64,000 bases of DNA. It comes from Tricholoma matsutake. Its lineage: Eukaryota; Basidiomycota; Agaricomycetes; Agaricales; Tricholomataceae. The notes beneath the pieces were generated by a model. It was given only the letters and a program-made list of their open reading frames with translations. It ran no database searches and was not told where the DNA came from. The position numbers and the translations under genes are program-made. The stretch's first letter is position 1. Every line of letters begins with the position of its first letter. This document shows positions 1-11,142 of this stretch, piece by piece. The stretch is taken from positions 3,472,001-3,536,000 of the forward strand of contig AP026539.1 in the NCBI GenBank assembly GCA_026075535.2. Reading direction: 5' to 3'.

Positions 1-93
1 TTCAATGAAGTGCTCGAATTTTTGGGATTGTCCTTTTTGTGGATAAGGACAAAGGCCCAACACCCAATTTACTGTAGATATGAGTGGTCAGTT

Positions 94-1177
94 TTATGCC
101 CAAACCACAGTTCCCAAGGTGTACACCCCTAGAGTGACTGAGTGGTGGTTTTTGCATGTAAATGAGATGCTGTCAGATAGAATTTGTCCAAAAAGTAAGG
201 TGGTAGGCCAGAATAGATCTGCATTGTATGTGCATTGGCCATTAGTGTTCAGTGCATGCACTTGACACATCCAATGTGTGCCAAAGTGTGGGGGGCAGTG
301 AATTGCTGATCTGTTCATGTGACTTAAGTTCACCATTATCAGTGACATAGGCTCCAAGTTTAAGAACAGTCTCATTTTCTTGAGCAAGCTCCCAAGTTTT
401 AAGTTCAGGAAAGGAATCATCTTTGTTGTGAAAAGGTATTGACCAATATAATCATCGACAATATCCACTATGTATGAATTTCCAGTACAGGATTTTACAG
501 CATGTGGTCCCAATAAATCCACCCACACCTTCTCCAACTTCCTCATTGCCTTATGACCAGGCCCCTCCTCATGTTTCTTGGGTACAGGTGTCTTTGTCTG
601 TTTACCAAGTACACATGATTCACATTTAGACAGTTTGAATGTAGAAATAAGAGGCACACCTATGCCTGTCCCTTTTTTGGTTATGTCCCAGTAGTGCACA
701 GCATGGGTTACCTGCAGGTAAGTGATGGGTATTGGCTAATCAGCATGTAGCTCTTTTTTTGTGATTCTAACACACTAATGTTTATACCAAACAGTCAAGA
801 ATTGACCTAGATATGCTCATTTAAGTTTTAGCACCATAGCACAACATCTGATTTCACCCTGCCTTAACCTTTACAAAATATTATCCAAAATCTGAGGTTT
901 TGAAGTTTTGGGATGACTTTTTGGAAAGATTGGAGCAGGGTGAGATCAGATATTGTGCTATGGTGCTAAATTTAAAATGAGCATATCTAGGTCAATCCTT
1001 GACCATTTGATATAAAAATTAGTGTATTAATGTACCAGAGGGACTGGTCATTTGCATGACCAAGGCAATGATGCCAGGTTTCCAAGTTAGGGGAATTGTG
1101 GACAGATAGGGCTTGATCAATGGTAGCACAATGGAGGCTGAGCAAGTAAAGATTGTTAAAGAGATGTGTGCTGCACT
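94..1177 (-). pseudogene. Ty1/copia relic, GAG-pre-integrase and integrase region
   Basis: Minus-strand remnant of a copia polyprotein. From about 1130 down to 1030 the frame reads ETWHHCLGHAN, the His-rich start of the GAG-pre-integrase domain. After a MITE (768-1029) it resumes with the Cys part (CESCVLGKQTKTPVPK) and an integrase-like stretch (VWVDLLGP, YIVDIVDDY). Below about 430 the frame shifts repeatedly and the catalytic core cannot be followed. The N-terminal, protease-side part of the same element lies at 7186-7729; the two halves are separated by gypsy element A, inserted with target duplication GCACT (1173-1177 and 7186-7190). No RT or RNase H is present. Seen: motifs and breaks. 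Known: copia order PR-IN-RT-RH. Inferred: a single old copia copy. Confidence 0.75.
768..1029. mobile_element. Fold-back MITE inside the copia relic
   Basis: A 262-bp near-palindrome. The 95-bp arms at 768-862 and 935-1029 are reverse complements with scattered mismatches, around a 72-bp centre. It has no coding capacity. It separates the His half from the Cys half of the copia GAG-pre-integrase domain, so it is an insertion. TA lies at both outer ends (768-769 and 1028-1029), which would fit a Tc1/mariner-type TA duplication, but this is weak evidence because the arms themselves are inverted. Confidence 0.7.
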
Positions 1178-1579
1178 TGTTAAGGCGACACCCACTATCT
1201 GCTAGCTAAGACCATGCGGGTTCTCTCTACAAGAAGGGGGTGGGATCTGGGCACATGATGGGGGAATTGATGGTTTTGATGTGAGGGGTTATTAATAGGT
1301 GAGTTTGTTGAGATAGGCCATTCACACCACAAGCATAGGTGGAATACCTAAGAGAACACAACTGGGGTCCCCTAGGTGTATATTTTGGGTTTATATACTA
1401 TGTTACATATATTGTACATTGTTGTTACTGATGCATGTGTACATGTGCATACGTCTTGATGTGTGCAAAATAAAATTCTCATGCTATCAAAGTGTAGCAT
1501 CATTTGGCATCATTGGGTGTAATTCGACATAGTAAAATAGAAATGAAATTTTATTAGGTAATGGGGCAGTTTCCTAACA
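1178..1579 (-). repeat. Family A 3' LTR
   Basis: 402 bp. It is the downstream LTR of the minus-strand element and matches 6784-7185 over its full length with mainly transition differences. It keeps the segment ggtggaatacctaagag followed by aacacaactgg, which contains the putative transcript start/self-primer. Confidence 0.95.
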
Positions 1580-1596
1580 TTACCCCCCTTTTATGC

Positions 1597-3012
1597 CTCA
1601 ACTTCCAGGTGAGAAAATATTGTGTCTGTCCCCTCCATGAAGTTATGGTAAGGCTGGAATCTCATCTCCTCATACACCATTCTTGCAATGTGACATGGAA
1701 CATTCAGATTATGTTTAAAGAATTGGGCAATCGCGTTATGCACTCACTTACAATTCTCTTTGGGCTCCCACAAATTATTTTCATCGGTATAGTTTTTCCA
1801 CTTTATTAAGAACTCCAATTTGTTCCGTCAAAGACATGAGTCTAGAATTTCTTCAACTATGTATTCTGGAGCACCTTCTACTATTATCAGAGGTTGCAGA
1901 GTAGTTTGTTGGCCAGCAATAGTAGGTGGGCGGTAAGGGCATAGGTGGGATATGTTAATCTTGGGATCAATCTTGAATGATCAGGGTAATTTTAGCACTA
2001 CCGCATTAGATGAGATCACTTTAGAGACTGCATATGGGCCAACTTGTTTCTCCATAAGTTTCCTTGAAGGTCATGGAATATTCAGGTCCTTGGTACTTAG
2101 CCACACCAAGTCACCAACTTTGTACTCTGGATTGTGCACTCGAGTATGATCTGTGTTTTGCATCATGTCATCACATGCTTTCTTCAATGCCACCTCTGCT
2201 TCCTCTTGTACCTTTTGCATCTTAGATACAAAGTCTTCTACCAATTGTACTTTGACTTCCCTTCTGGGTTCTACTCCCATGTGAGGATGATATCCATAAT
2301 TTGCAAAAAAGGGTGACATATGAGTAGCCAAATGGAATTTATTATTGTGGGAAAACTCGGCAATTGCCAGCCACTCAGGCCAGTCAGTTTGTTGGTAGTT
2401 GACAAACATACATAGGTACTGCTCCAACTCCTGGTTCATCTCTGTCTGCCCATCAGTCTGTGGGTGATATGCCATAGATAATTTAGTTTGAATTCCCAAT
2501 ATGGTGTTCTCACATAAACATGGAAGCAAATTGTGGTCCATGATCAGAGATAACAGTATCGGGTAACCCATGTAACTGCCATACCTGATTTAGATAGAGG
2601 CACGCCAAGCCCAATGATGAAGTTTCTGTAGTAGTAGGAATAATATGGACCTCCTTGGTGAAGCGGTCGCATACTACAAATATTGCATTGTACCCCTGAG
2701 CCTCGGGTAATCCAGTGATAAAATCCACAGATATATCTCGCCATGGCACTTTAAGTATAGGGTTTGGCATTAACTTTCCTGCAGGTTTCTCTGGAAATTT
2801 CTTCTCCTCATGCATGTATCACATCCATCCATATACCCCAACACATGCTTCAAAATTCCAGGCCACCAATAATTTCTCATTACTAATTCCAATGTCTTCC
2901 ATCTTCCTGGGTGTCTGGCAGTCAGTGTATTATGATGTAACCAGATGATCTCCCTTTGCAAATCCTGATCTTTCAGTACATACACCTTTCCTCAAAATAA
3001 CACCAACCCTTG
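1597..3012 (-). pseudogene. Family A integrase and chromodomain
   Basis: Integrase catalyses insertion of the element's cDNA. The zinc-binding H-H-C-C region is seen at 2985-2770 (LHHN, TARHPG, CDTC). The catalytic core has Asp in SVDFITGLP, Asp in ISDHGPQF and Glu in DGQTEMNQELEQ, so the DDE triad is readable, but it is spread over several frames between 2985 and 2071. Downstream, GAPEYIVEEILDS and LEFLIKWKNYTDENN (about 1890-1760) are a chromodomain, which in chromoviruses targets integration to marked chromatin. Two in-frame TGA codons interrupt the chromodomain; both sit where Arg (CGA) would be expected. Confidence 0.85.
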
Positions 3013-3080
3013 TTCCTCAGCCCATTCATCTCCTTTAATATTACCTTTCTTCTCTCCCTTCAGAGCTTTCATGGCTTCCA

Positions 3081-4460
3081 CTACTTCATCGTCCATTTCC
3101 AAACATTGTCTATTTTAGACAACATTTTTGTCTCTGAGCTATCTATTAATAGATGCACTTGATGCATAGTGCAAATGCAAAAGTATTTGGGTTTGAGTAA
3201 GGTAACATTCTTATTGTCCTCCTCCACCCCCCTTTTATGATCAATACATCTGGATAATGCATCTGCTTTCCTCATTAAGCTTCCCACTTTGTGGACCAAG
3301 TGAAAATTGAAATGCAATAGGAATAGCGCCCAATGTGCTTGCCAACAATTAAGCTTTTTAGCAGACATGAAGTATTGCAGATTTTGATGATCCATCCAGA
3401 TCTCAATCTGATGCATACATCCCTCCAAATAATGCCTCCATGCCTCCAACGCTCATATTATCCCCAACATCTCTTTGTCATGCACATCATAATTCCTCTC
3501 CACATCATTCAACCCTCAGGACAAATATGCACAAGGATGCCATTTGTCATCTTTGCACAGCATTGATAATACTGCTCCAGTAGCAAAGTTGGATGCATCT
3601 GATTCCACTTGTAAAGGGCATGTGAAATCTACTGGGGCTAACATTGGTTCCTCCACAAACTTCCTCTTCAGCTCAAACACTGTCTGCTGCTGCTCTCCCC
3701 ACCTCCACACTACTCCCGTTCACATAAGGTTATGTAAGGGTGCAGCAATTTTGGAAAAATTATGCAAAAAGTGATGATAGTAATTTGTGAGTCCCAAGAA
3801 AGCTTGAACCTCTTTGACATGGGTGGGCGCAGGCCAATCTGTGATCGCCTGTACCTTAATTGGATCCATTTTGATACCGTCAGGGCTGATCAATAATCCT
3901 AGGAACTCGATCTCACTTGCCCCAAACACACACTTCTCCAGTTTCAAAAATAGATCATTCTCCACTAGCCTCCATAGCACCTTGTGCACTATCACCTCAT
4001 GATTTTCTTCATCCTCCATGAATATCAGAATGTTGTCAATAAATATTATTACCACGCCTTTGTCTATTACGTCCTTGAAAATGTTGTTCATCATATTTTG
4101 GAAGGTCGGGGGACTATTCATTGTTGTATCCCCATCATAAATCCAATTTTGTAAAGACCTTGACTTTTCCCACCGTGTCAATTATTTCTGAGATCAATGG
4201 CAGGGGGTATGCATTCTTCACTGTCCACTCATTCAAATACCTATAATCTGTACACATCCTCTTCCTCTGATCTTTCTTTGGTATGAAGAATATTGGTGAC
4301 GTCTGTGGCAATTTTGAAGGTCGTATGTATCCTTTGCACAATTACTCCTTCAGGAATGCATCCACTTCTTCTTGTTCCATCAGAGATAATGGATATACCT
4401 TTGACTTCTTTGGCACAAACCCTGGCTTCATCTCAATCACATGATCCCATGGCTTCCGCA
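3081..4460 (-). pseudogene. Family A reverse transcriptase and RNase H
   Basis: RT fingers and palm are recognisable: [37 protein letters not shown] and VFTKLDL. About 30 residues that should follow are missing, and the frame resumes at SPPTFQNMMNNIF, so part of the catalytic core is deleted. The active-site box reads FIDNILIF: the second Asp of the usual F/YxDD is Asn. RNase H follows (VESDASNFATGAV, YDVHDKEML, IEIWMDHQNL, KADALSR). There is a frame break near 4460 at the protease-RT boundary. Confidence 0.9.
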
Positions 4461-5360
4461 CTAGCATTCACTCAGACTCCTTCTTCTGGAACACTGACAG
4501 ATATTCATGATACACTTTGGCACCCACTCTTCCACTGGCTTCTCCACCTTCATGATATTCTTGTCCCATGACTGTCCTCCACGAATTGCTCTAAAGGTTT
4601 GCTTCGGCTCTTCTTTCTTGGTCACAATCAGAAGTTCCCCATTTGGCATTTCCTCATCCTCCACTTCCTCCATTGTAACAGAATACTTCCTCGGATGTTC
4701 TTTCTCTCTCTTTTTCCTTTTTTCCTTCTTTATCTTCCTCCCATACACATTATATTCCTTAGGACAATGAGTCATTTGTACTTTCCCAGTTTTCCAATCA
4801 ATTTTGGGATTATGCTTCCATAACCATGGACATCCTATTATTAGATTGGTTTTCCCAAGATTGGACACTTCAAATATGGCCTGTTCCTGATGCTCCTGAT
4901 ACTTTAGTACCATGGTCACCTCCTTCTTGATAGTTCCTCCACGATTGACTGTTATGTCAATATTGTACACCATTATAGGTTGCGCCAGTTTGCGTGTGCT
5001 AATACGGTTTCCAGTAATTAAGGACCGATTAATGAATAATCCTGTAGCACCACTATCAAGCAATGCTTCCACATCAATCGCTGCATGTGTGTCCACTGTC
5101 TTCAGTCCCACAGTCAAGGTAATTTCAAGTTCTATTTGTGCAGAGCGATTAAAGAATTTAGGGGTTTTCAGAAATAGTGCTTGGCAATTTTCTTTGTCAC
5201 GTGATTGACAATGGTTGAACTCCTCCTTGTCACATGATTCACAATGATTGTACTCATCAATTTCCTTTTCTGGTTTGCTCTGGGTTTCCTCAGGTACTAA
5301 TACATTGTAACAATTCTGGGTCACCAATGGGGAAACCTTCACTGGGACTCTTCCACACAA
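4461..5360 (-). pseudogene. Family A retropepsin region
   Basis: A 299-residue open stretch. The aspartic protease motif ALLDSGATGLFI is intact at about residues 103-114, followed by the second half (NLIIGCPWLWKHNPKIDW). A Lys/Glu-rich linker (KIKKEKRKKREKEHPRK) leads towards RT. The protein processes the Gag-Pol polyprotein inside the virus-like particle. Its C-terminal end ([12 protein letters not shown]) is frameshifted relative to RT. Confidence 0.85.
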
Positions 5361-5432
5361 TTCTTCTGCCTGCTTCCTCTGGCTTCACTTCCTCAATTGT
5401 AACTTCCCTAATTTTTCTTTTCTGCCTACAAT

Positions 5433-6425
5433 TCATCCTAACTGCCTACAGTTAAAACATTTAAGTGGGGCTTGTCTCCCCACTTGATCAACCTCCATTG
5501 CCTCTGCTGGTGCTGCTGACTCCATAACTATAGGTGTCACTGCCATGGCTGGTGGCTGAGCCCTCAGAGTTTGTGCCTGAGGCACCTTTCCTTTCTTGGA
5601 CTTTCCTCCTGATGGCTTTCCAAATTTACTACTTCTGTACATCAACTTCGACTCTGCCTGTTCCTGCTGATATTGCCAGTCAAGGCACATCGCCCAATTA
5701 TACCACTTGTCCAACTTCTCTGGCATAGAAGGTAGTCAGTAGATAGACTTTAATAAAGAGGGATTTAGTCCTGCTTTCAAAAACTCTACCAACGCTGCTT
5801 CTCCCATATCTGTTTGCAAAGCTTCTGCTTTGAATTGCAAAATAAATTTATCTGCCATTAGGGAACCTTGGTGCATGGTTTTTAATTTAGCATTGGCTGT
5901 CGCCTTTGGATTAGGGTCTCCAAACTGTGCCTCCAATCTCTCCAGAAATTCCTTGAAGGTTGCAAATGGTTTATGTCCCATGGCAATTTGATTAATAGCC
6001 TCATTTCTCCAGAACTGTGCTTTCCCCCCCTGAATGTATGAGAGAGCAAACATAATCCTAGACTCAGCTGTATAAAACTCTGGCTTCCTCCCATGGATGT
6101 ACAATACTATAGAGCTGATGAAGGATTTTGTATTCTCCATGGCACCATCAAAGATTTGTGGGGGTGCATACTTAGGTAAGCACACTTTTCCATTTCCAGA
6201 TCTCTCTGCTGTCTCATCCTCCTGCGACATCCACTCCACCATCTCCTCCATCTCATCATCTCTTTCTACTATTGTCTCTGGCTGTACTTCTGCTTGTCTG
6301 GGCTGTGATGCTGCCAACACTGACACTAATTGCAACATTTGTGCCATAAGCACAACAATCTTCGCCTCTAGCACTGGTGTGGGAATGGGATTAGGACTGG
6401 GATTAGAAGTTGAGGGTTCGGACAT
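5433..6425 (-). pseudogene. Family A Gag
   Basis: Starts at ATG 6425 (MSEPSTSNPS). A capsid-type helical region follows: PPQIFDGAMENTKSFISSI, ESRIMFALSYIQGGKAQFW, FLERLEAQFGDP. One in-frame TGA at 5736-5738 follows SLLKSIY; the frame then continues to a Cys-containing end (CFNCRQLG), the first half of a CCHC zinc knuckle, where it breaks. Gag forms the particle shell and binds the element's RNA. The TGA sits where CGA (Arg) is the simplest ancestor. Confidence 0.85.
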
Positions 6426-6770
6426 AACAGGTAGATCTGTTATGTATCACTTCTTTGGCTAGGGTGCCTGATCTTGGAGTTATCACTGAATTCGGCTTGT
6501 AGCTAAAATAGTCATCTGAATAGAGTAATGTAAATCATAACTAAACCAGATCCACTCGGTTGTCTGGTTGCAGCTGTCCTAATGACAAGTGCTGCCTCTC
6601 AATCACTGGTGGTCACAATGTAAGGCGAGGCCTGGCGTTGGCTTACAAAAGAAAAGGTAGATTACATATATAAAAGTACTTCTGGCTTGTGCTGAAAGGA
6701 TGAGTAATCAGATGTGGTGCAGTGAAACAATGATGTATGCACAAGTAAGAGAAGGCACACTGATATGGGA

Positions 6771-6781
6771 AGTTGTGTTCT
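6771..6781 (-). promoter_or_regulatory. Putative self-priming primer-binding site of family A
   Basis: On the minus strand the 11 nt AGAACACAACT lie 2 nt downstream of the 5' LTR end. They are exactly complementary to AGTTGTGTTCT inside the LTR (6959-6969), located about 35 nt after a TATA box, where the transcript should begin. This is the arrangement of Tf1-type self-priming. No tRNA 3'-end complement was recognised here. Confidence 0.6.
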
Positions 6782-6783
6782 TC

Positions 6784-7185
6784 TGTTAGGGCAACACCCA
6801 CTGTCTGCTAGCTAAGACCATGTGGGTTCTCTCTACAAGAAGGGGGTGGGATCCACATGTGTGATGGGAGAATTGATGGTTTTGATGTGAGGGGTTATTA
6901 ATAGGTGAGTTTGTTGAGATAGGCCATTCACACCACAAGCGTAGGTGGAATACCTAAGAGAACACAACTGGGGTCCCTTAGGTGTATATTTTGGGTTTAT
7001 ATACTATGTTACATATATTGTACATTGTGGTTACCAACAAATGCATATATGCACATACATCTTGATGTGTGTGAAATAAAATTCTCATGCTATCAAAGTG
7101 TAGTGTCATTTGGCATCATTGGGTGTAATTTGACATAGTAAAATAAAAACGAAATTTTATTAGGTAATGGGGCAGTTTCCTAACA
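6784..7185 (-). repeat. Family A 5' LTR with promoter
   Basis: 402-bp LTR. On the minus strand TATATAAA lies at 7004-6997 and the candidate RNA start AGTTGTGTTCT at 6969-6959. An AATAAAATT stretch near 7160 could serve polyadenylation. Ends TGTTAG/CTAACA form a 6-bp terminal inverted repeat. Confidence 0.9.
6959..6969 (-). promoter_or_regulatory. Candidate transcript start / self-primer of family A
   Basis: AGTTGTGTTCT on the minus strand, 35 nt downstream of the first T of TATATAAA. It is perfectly complementary to the 11 nt just inside the 5' LTR (6771-6781). It is unchanged in the other LTR of the element, in the solo LTR at 58977-59378, and in a fragment at about 24929-24966. Confidence 0.55.
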
Positions 7186-7729
7186 GCACTGAGTGAGTGG
7201 ACTTATCAGTAATCCAACACAGAATTGTCAAAATGAGCTACAGTGTTTGAATCATCCACAAGTGCACCCACAGAGACAAGTCAGACTGCTGAGTTTGGAA
7301 TGTAGAGTGCATTACATAATATGATTGGTGCACCCTGAGAAATTCTTAATTTGATGTCACTGACACCAATAGCAGCAATTGAAGAACCTTCAACTCCTAT
7401 CACAGATTGAGATGGGATAGGACATAGGGTTAGGAAGTCCAATTTGTCAGGTGATATATGTACAGTCATTCCTGAATAAACAGAAAGCAAAACAGGACTG
7501 CGGGTTGGGACATATATTACCAACAATGGGGAACTAAAGTCAGATAAAATGGAAGTGTGGCTCAAAACACATGGAACTGACCATAGGTTTACAGCCCCAT
7601 ACACTTCAGCACATATTGGCTGAGTCAAATGTATGCACTGGACACTGATGGAAAGGCATGCACAATGCAGATCCACACAAACTTACCACCATACCTCTGG
7701 GATGAGTTGTATTTAGCTGCATCACATCT
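7186..7729 (-). pseudogene. Ty1/copia relic, protease side
   Basis: Second half of the copia relic interrupted by element A. The ORF at 7676-7281 ends in a motif typical of the copia protease to GAG-pre-integrase linker (ISQGAPIILCNALYIPNSAV), followed by an in-frame TGA, then LVSVGALVDDSNTVAHFDN. The TGA is where Arg is usual. The canonical DSGA protease motif was not found, so the protease active site is lost or lies in a shifted frame. At 7730 the relic is cut by another element. Confidence 0.65.
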
Positions 7730-8553
7730 AGTGTTTTAAGGTCTGGTCCTACAGACTAAAAAAAGACCAGGAACCAAACCAAACCTAACTGACTTTAACT
7801 GGACTGTCAGTCACAGTTAAGGTCTGGTTATGGGCAGCTACAGTTACAGTCTTTCAGATCTCAAAAACATCATTAACCACACAAAAACCAGTTTAAATTG
7901 ATTAAACTACACCCCCATGTCCCCATACATATTTGCCTCAATTTTGCTCCCTGATTCATTAAAAACAGTTGAGAATTGAAAAAGATATGACCAAAACCAT
8001 TTTACTACAGGTATTTTGTTGTGATTTGAATGACTTTGATTGTACTGCTTATAACTTGTGCTACACAAAAGTTGGGTACAATTGAATATTATCCAAGACA
8101 TAACAATGACACATATAAACATCTGTATTATGTATATTTGATTCATTCGACAGCTATGACCAGTTGCAACCACATATGAGAAACTATGACCACAACTGAC
8201 CTACTAAAAACATGTGCTTTTGTTTCTGTCATATCTCAATCACAGTCTGATGAAATCTCTTAAAAGTAAAAGTTGGACCATTCTTTGGGAAACCGTAACA
8301 TCTATCCGGGCATACAACGGCTAAAATGTCCGAGTTGTAGTTGCTGAGATACATATGGGTTATATTGGTACAAGAACTTTTACAACAAAAAACTGGTCTT
8401 AACCAGTCTTTTTTCAGTCTATCAACTGAAAAAGACTGGTCTTAGTCAGTCCAGTTAGGCTCCCCAAATCTCAGGGTCGGTCCTAGACCAGTTACAGTTA
8501 TGGTCTACCCATCATAGGCTCAAAAACCAAACCAAACTGAACCTTAAAACACT
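7730..8553. mobile_element. Non-autonomous inverted-repeat element, copy 1
   Basis: Ends AGTGTTTTAAGGT (7730-7742) and ACCTTAAAACACT (8541-8553) form a perfect 13-bp terminal inverted repeat. Inside, both ends are rich in repeated gactggtc / gaccagtc motifs. No transposase is encoded. The right third (about 8220-8553) is clearly related to 46900-47234. I found no convincing target duplication. The TIR resembles those of hAT-like elements only loosely. Confidence 0.7.
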
Positions 8554-8854
8554 GATTGCATCTTCATGCCAAAACTACAAGATGTTCACTACAAGGTTTG
8601 ACACCTTGGGAAATGTTATCTGAGCTTTGCAAAGCCTGGATAAAGCATAAGTTGAATGCATTAGGTATGACACCATCTTTTGCCTAGAATATTCCATTGT
8701 ATGTAAACTTGAATGTATGGACAATATGACATTTGTACTCTCAAGAAGTAACACTACCATCAAACTCTCAAACACAGAACAGCTACTTGTACATATGAAA
8801 AATACCAAGGCAGCATAGTAATAAACCAGAATCCATTATCCATTGTCAGGTAGA

Positions 8855-9120
8855 TCCTCCAGTTGCTCACCTCCCTCCCAAACAATACATTGATAATCAT
8901 TCCACATAGCTTGTGCAATTTGCTCTCATGCTTCATCAGCATGAACACAATCTGCAGCTGTCAGCACATGCATTGCAAGATCTCTGATCCCTGGATCATC
9001 CACTCAAATATGTGAGTAGTCAAGTTCAGTCATATTAGTATAATCTTCTATGCAATTTTCCATCTTATCAATGTGATGCTCAGAAAAATAGTCATCTGAG
9101 GCGTGCAATAATAACATGAT
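8855..9120 (-). pseudogene. Harbinger-type transposase C-terminal relic
   Basis: Minus-strand translation gives VDDPGIRDLAMHVL followed, after a TGA, by EQIAQAMWNDYQCIVW. The latter resembles WDQIAEVMWEDYQCVL in the C-terminus of the Harbinger transposase at 41600-42956. TGA stops interrupt it twice, and nothing else of a transposase was found nearby. Short and degenerate, so assigned only by this similarity. Confidence 0.4.
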
Positions 9121-9304
9121 GTCAACTTCTTCACGAGCAAATCACATCGCTGCTTTTCTTTGCCATGGTCACGATAGTCTCATCAATAAGGGAGAGATAT
9201 GTAGGCATGAGATGATGCACTCCCTAGACAGTCTTATTGTGTGTATGCTATGTAGTATTCATTTGACTCCAGTGCTGAGGTGGTTTACTTAGGCCCTCAT
9301 CACT

Positions 9305-11142
9305 TTGAGTCCAAGAGTCATCTACAAAGTTCCTCTTTCAGAAATCATCCCCGATGCCATGCTCATAGATATCATGCCCACAGCCATGCTATGGCAGTTC
9401 CACTTTATTAACTGCACACATTTCACCCAGAACTACATCCTTTGCATCAAAGAATTCCTGGATCTCCCTCAGACTGGATGCTCCATGATATTGTACATGT
9501 GGCATGGGAAAAGTCCTCTGGCAGGTGCAAAAGATGGCAGGCTCAGAGTCAAAGATGCTGGCAATCTGATCGGCATGGAAGTTTTGAACCATGCCTGCAC
9601 AGCTTCCCTCAAACGAGGTTTTCCATATATATGGATGGACCAGCTGTGCATCATCCAATCCAGTGAGGAAGACAAAAATTGGCAGATTAGCCAGATGTTC
9701 TGGGTTTACTGGTCATCTAGTCTGTGTGTAGTTCTCATGGGTGGGATGCAGCACCTTGTGCCTCTTAACAAGGAGATGACATGGATACATTGAGGATGGA
9801 CGCTGCAGGAAGTGCTGGCCCCATCCTTGGTGTTGGTTCTCTTTTAATGGATGTTAGGACCTGGTGAGGGTAAAGCTACTGTTGGAATTGGGGGCACAGG
9901 ACTGGTGGAGGAGATTATTCCAGAACAGTCAGCTACTGCTCCTCTTTCACTTGTTCTGGATGCTTGCACTCTCGGGTACCTGTTGTTCACCGGGAACTCA
10001 GTGAGGGGACTTTCAGTCATGGTTGTAGTGAGTATCTTTGGCGATGTGGAAAGTCATTCATATTCATACAATGACCCCCCTTTCTGGCAGCCACAGCAAA
10101 AGGTATTGGCACCGAGTGTGATGGCACTCACTTATGTATTGAACTTGGATCAGGATGTCAATTCCGAGTCAAAACAATATGCGATCTGGAAGAGTGTACT
10201 CATGTGCAGTTCATATAGACCTGTCAATATGGTGTTCAGCATCATAGGTCTATTCAAAGTGAAACTGGACACTGGCACATTCAATAAAGATGACTGTCTA
10301 GGTGCAACCATCACAGTTGCCATGGAAATACTAAAGAAGGGAGGTAGCACAACTTGGCTTGGCACATTGTTTCAGATGGAGCCAAACAGGTGGCTCTCTA
10401 CATTTTCGACATTCCCACCAATGAGTGAAAGTGGGAAGGCTCTTGTGTGAACTAAGAATAGTTTACAACTCATTTTTCAGCTCGTGGATAGCAAATATCC
10501 AAATAGAGATGCACTTCTCATGCCGAGTGGGAGCATGGATGCCAATGGGTACTTTCATCTCTCAAGAAAGGCAATTCATGTCGTACCTGCGATGGAGGTG
10601 CAACAGCATCGTCTGAAGGAGCCTAAGAAGCCATACGATCATGCTCCAAAGCTGACACTTGTTAGAGCCGTGGATAAATCCATCTGGGAAGTTGCAGATG
10701 ACTCGGAGGGCAGAGAAGACGAACTTGGCCAATGTTCTGTGACTCAAGCATATATGGTGTTGTTGGGATGGTTCAATGAATACTCCCCAGGTGGAACTTC
10801 AGCCCATGATGCAGACAACATTTGGATGATGTTGGTTGAAGAGCATGCAGCCAAATTGTACCATCTGTGGTCCTTTGTCTTTTGGCTAGACAGAGTAAAC
10901 AGTGGGAGTACCCATTTGCTGTGGGTGGTCCACAAGGGAGACAACATCAGGATGCAGATGATATTTGGAGCAAAACCAAGGGTGAAGAGCAATGTGAGAT
11001 GGTGGTGGAAGAGGACAGGTTTCCATTTCCCACTGCCTCCAGGCCAAATGAAGAATTGCTTAGGGATGAGGGAATGCGGAAATTGAGGTGGGCTGTTGAC
11101 CAGTGTGTGCTGGAACAGCATTATGCACCTTTGCAGGACTAG
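9305..11142 (+). pseudogene. HET-domain (heterokaryon incompatibility) gene, decayed
   Basis: The first 162-codon segment carries HET-domain hallmarks: an FINCTHF...ILCIKEFLDLP lead, SMILYMWHGK, FPYIWMDQLCIIQSSEEDK, then a CVVLMGG block. The next signature, GWTLQEVLAPS, lies in the same frame just after a TGA at 9791-9793 (CGA expected). A TAA follows at 9845-9847. The frame stays open from 9851 to 10450. It then continues from about 10481 after a possible 36-nt GT...AG interval, which is short for an intron. Near 10860-11090 two frames overlap and the true C-terminus (ending 11142 or 11086) is uncertain. HET proteins trigger cell death after fusion of unlike hyphae. Two Trp codons (MFWVYW) fit CGG-to-TGG changes. 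ATG 9305 is the first possible start; the real one may be further inside. Confidence 0.7.

Larger units (their letters stand above)
1178..7185 (-). mobile_element. Ty3/gypsy chromovirus, family A, full length
   Basis: Complete LTR retrotransposon of 6008 bp: two 402-bp LTRs that begin TGTTA and end TAACA, and a perfect 5-bp target duplication GCACT on both sides (1173-1177, 7186-7190). Coding is on the minus strand in the order Gag, protease, RT, RNase H, integrase, chromodomain. All reading frames carry stops or frameshifts, and part of the RT core is deleted, so it is not autonomous. The two LTRs differ at roughly two dozen positions by eye, so this is not a recent insertion. It sits in the copia relic. 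A solo LTR of the same family is at 58977-59378. Confidence 0.95.

Noticed and set aside
7722..8561. 8-bp target duplication for the AGTGTTTTAAGGT element, which would make it hAT
   Set aside because: The flanks tcacatct and gattgcat do not match.
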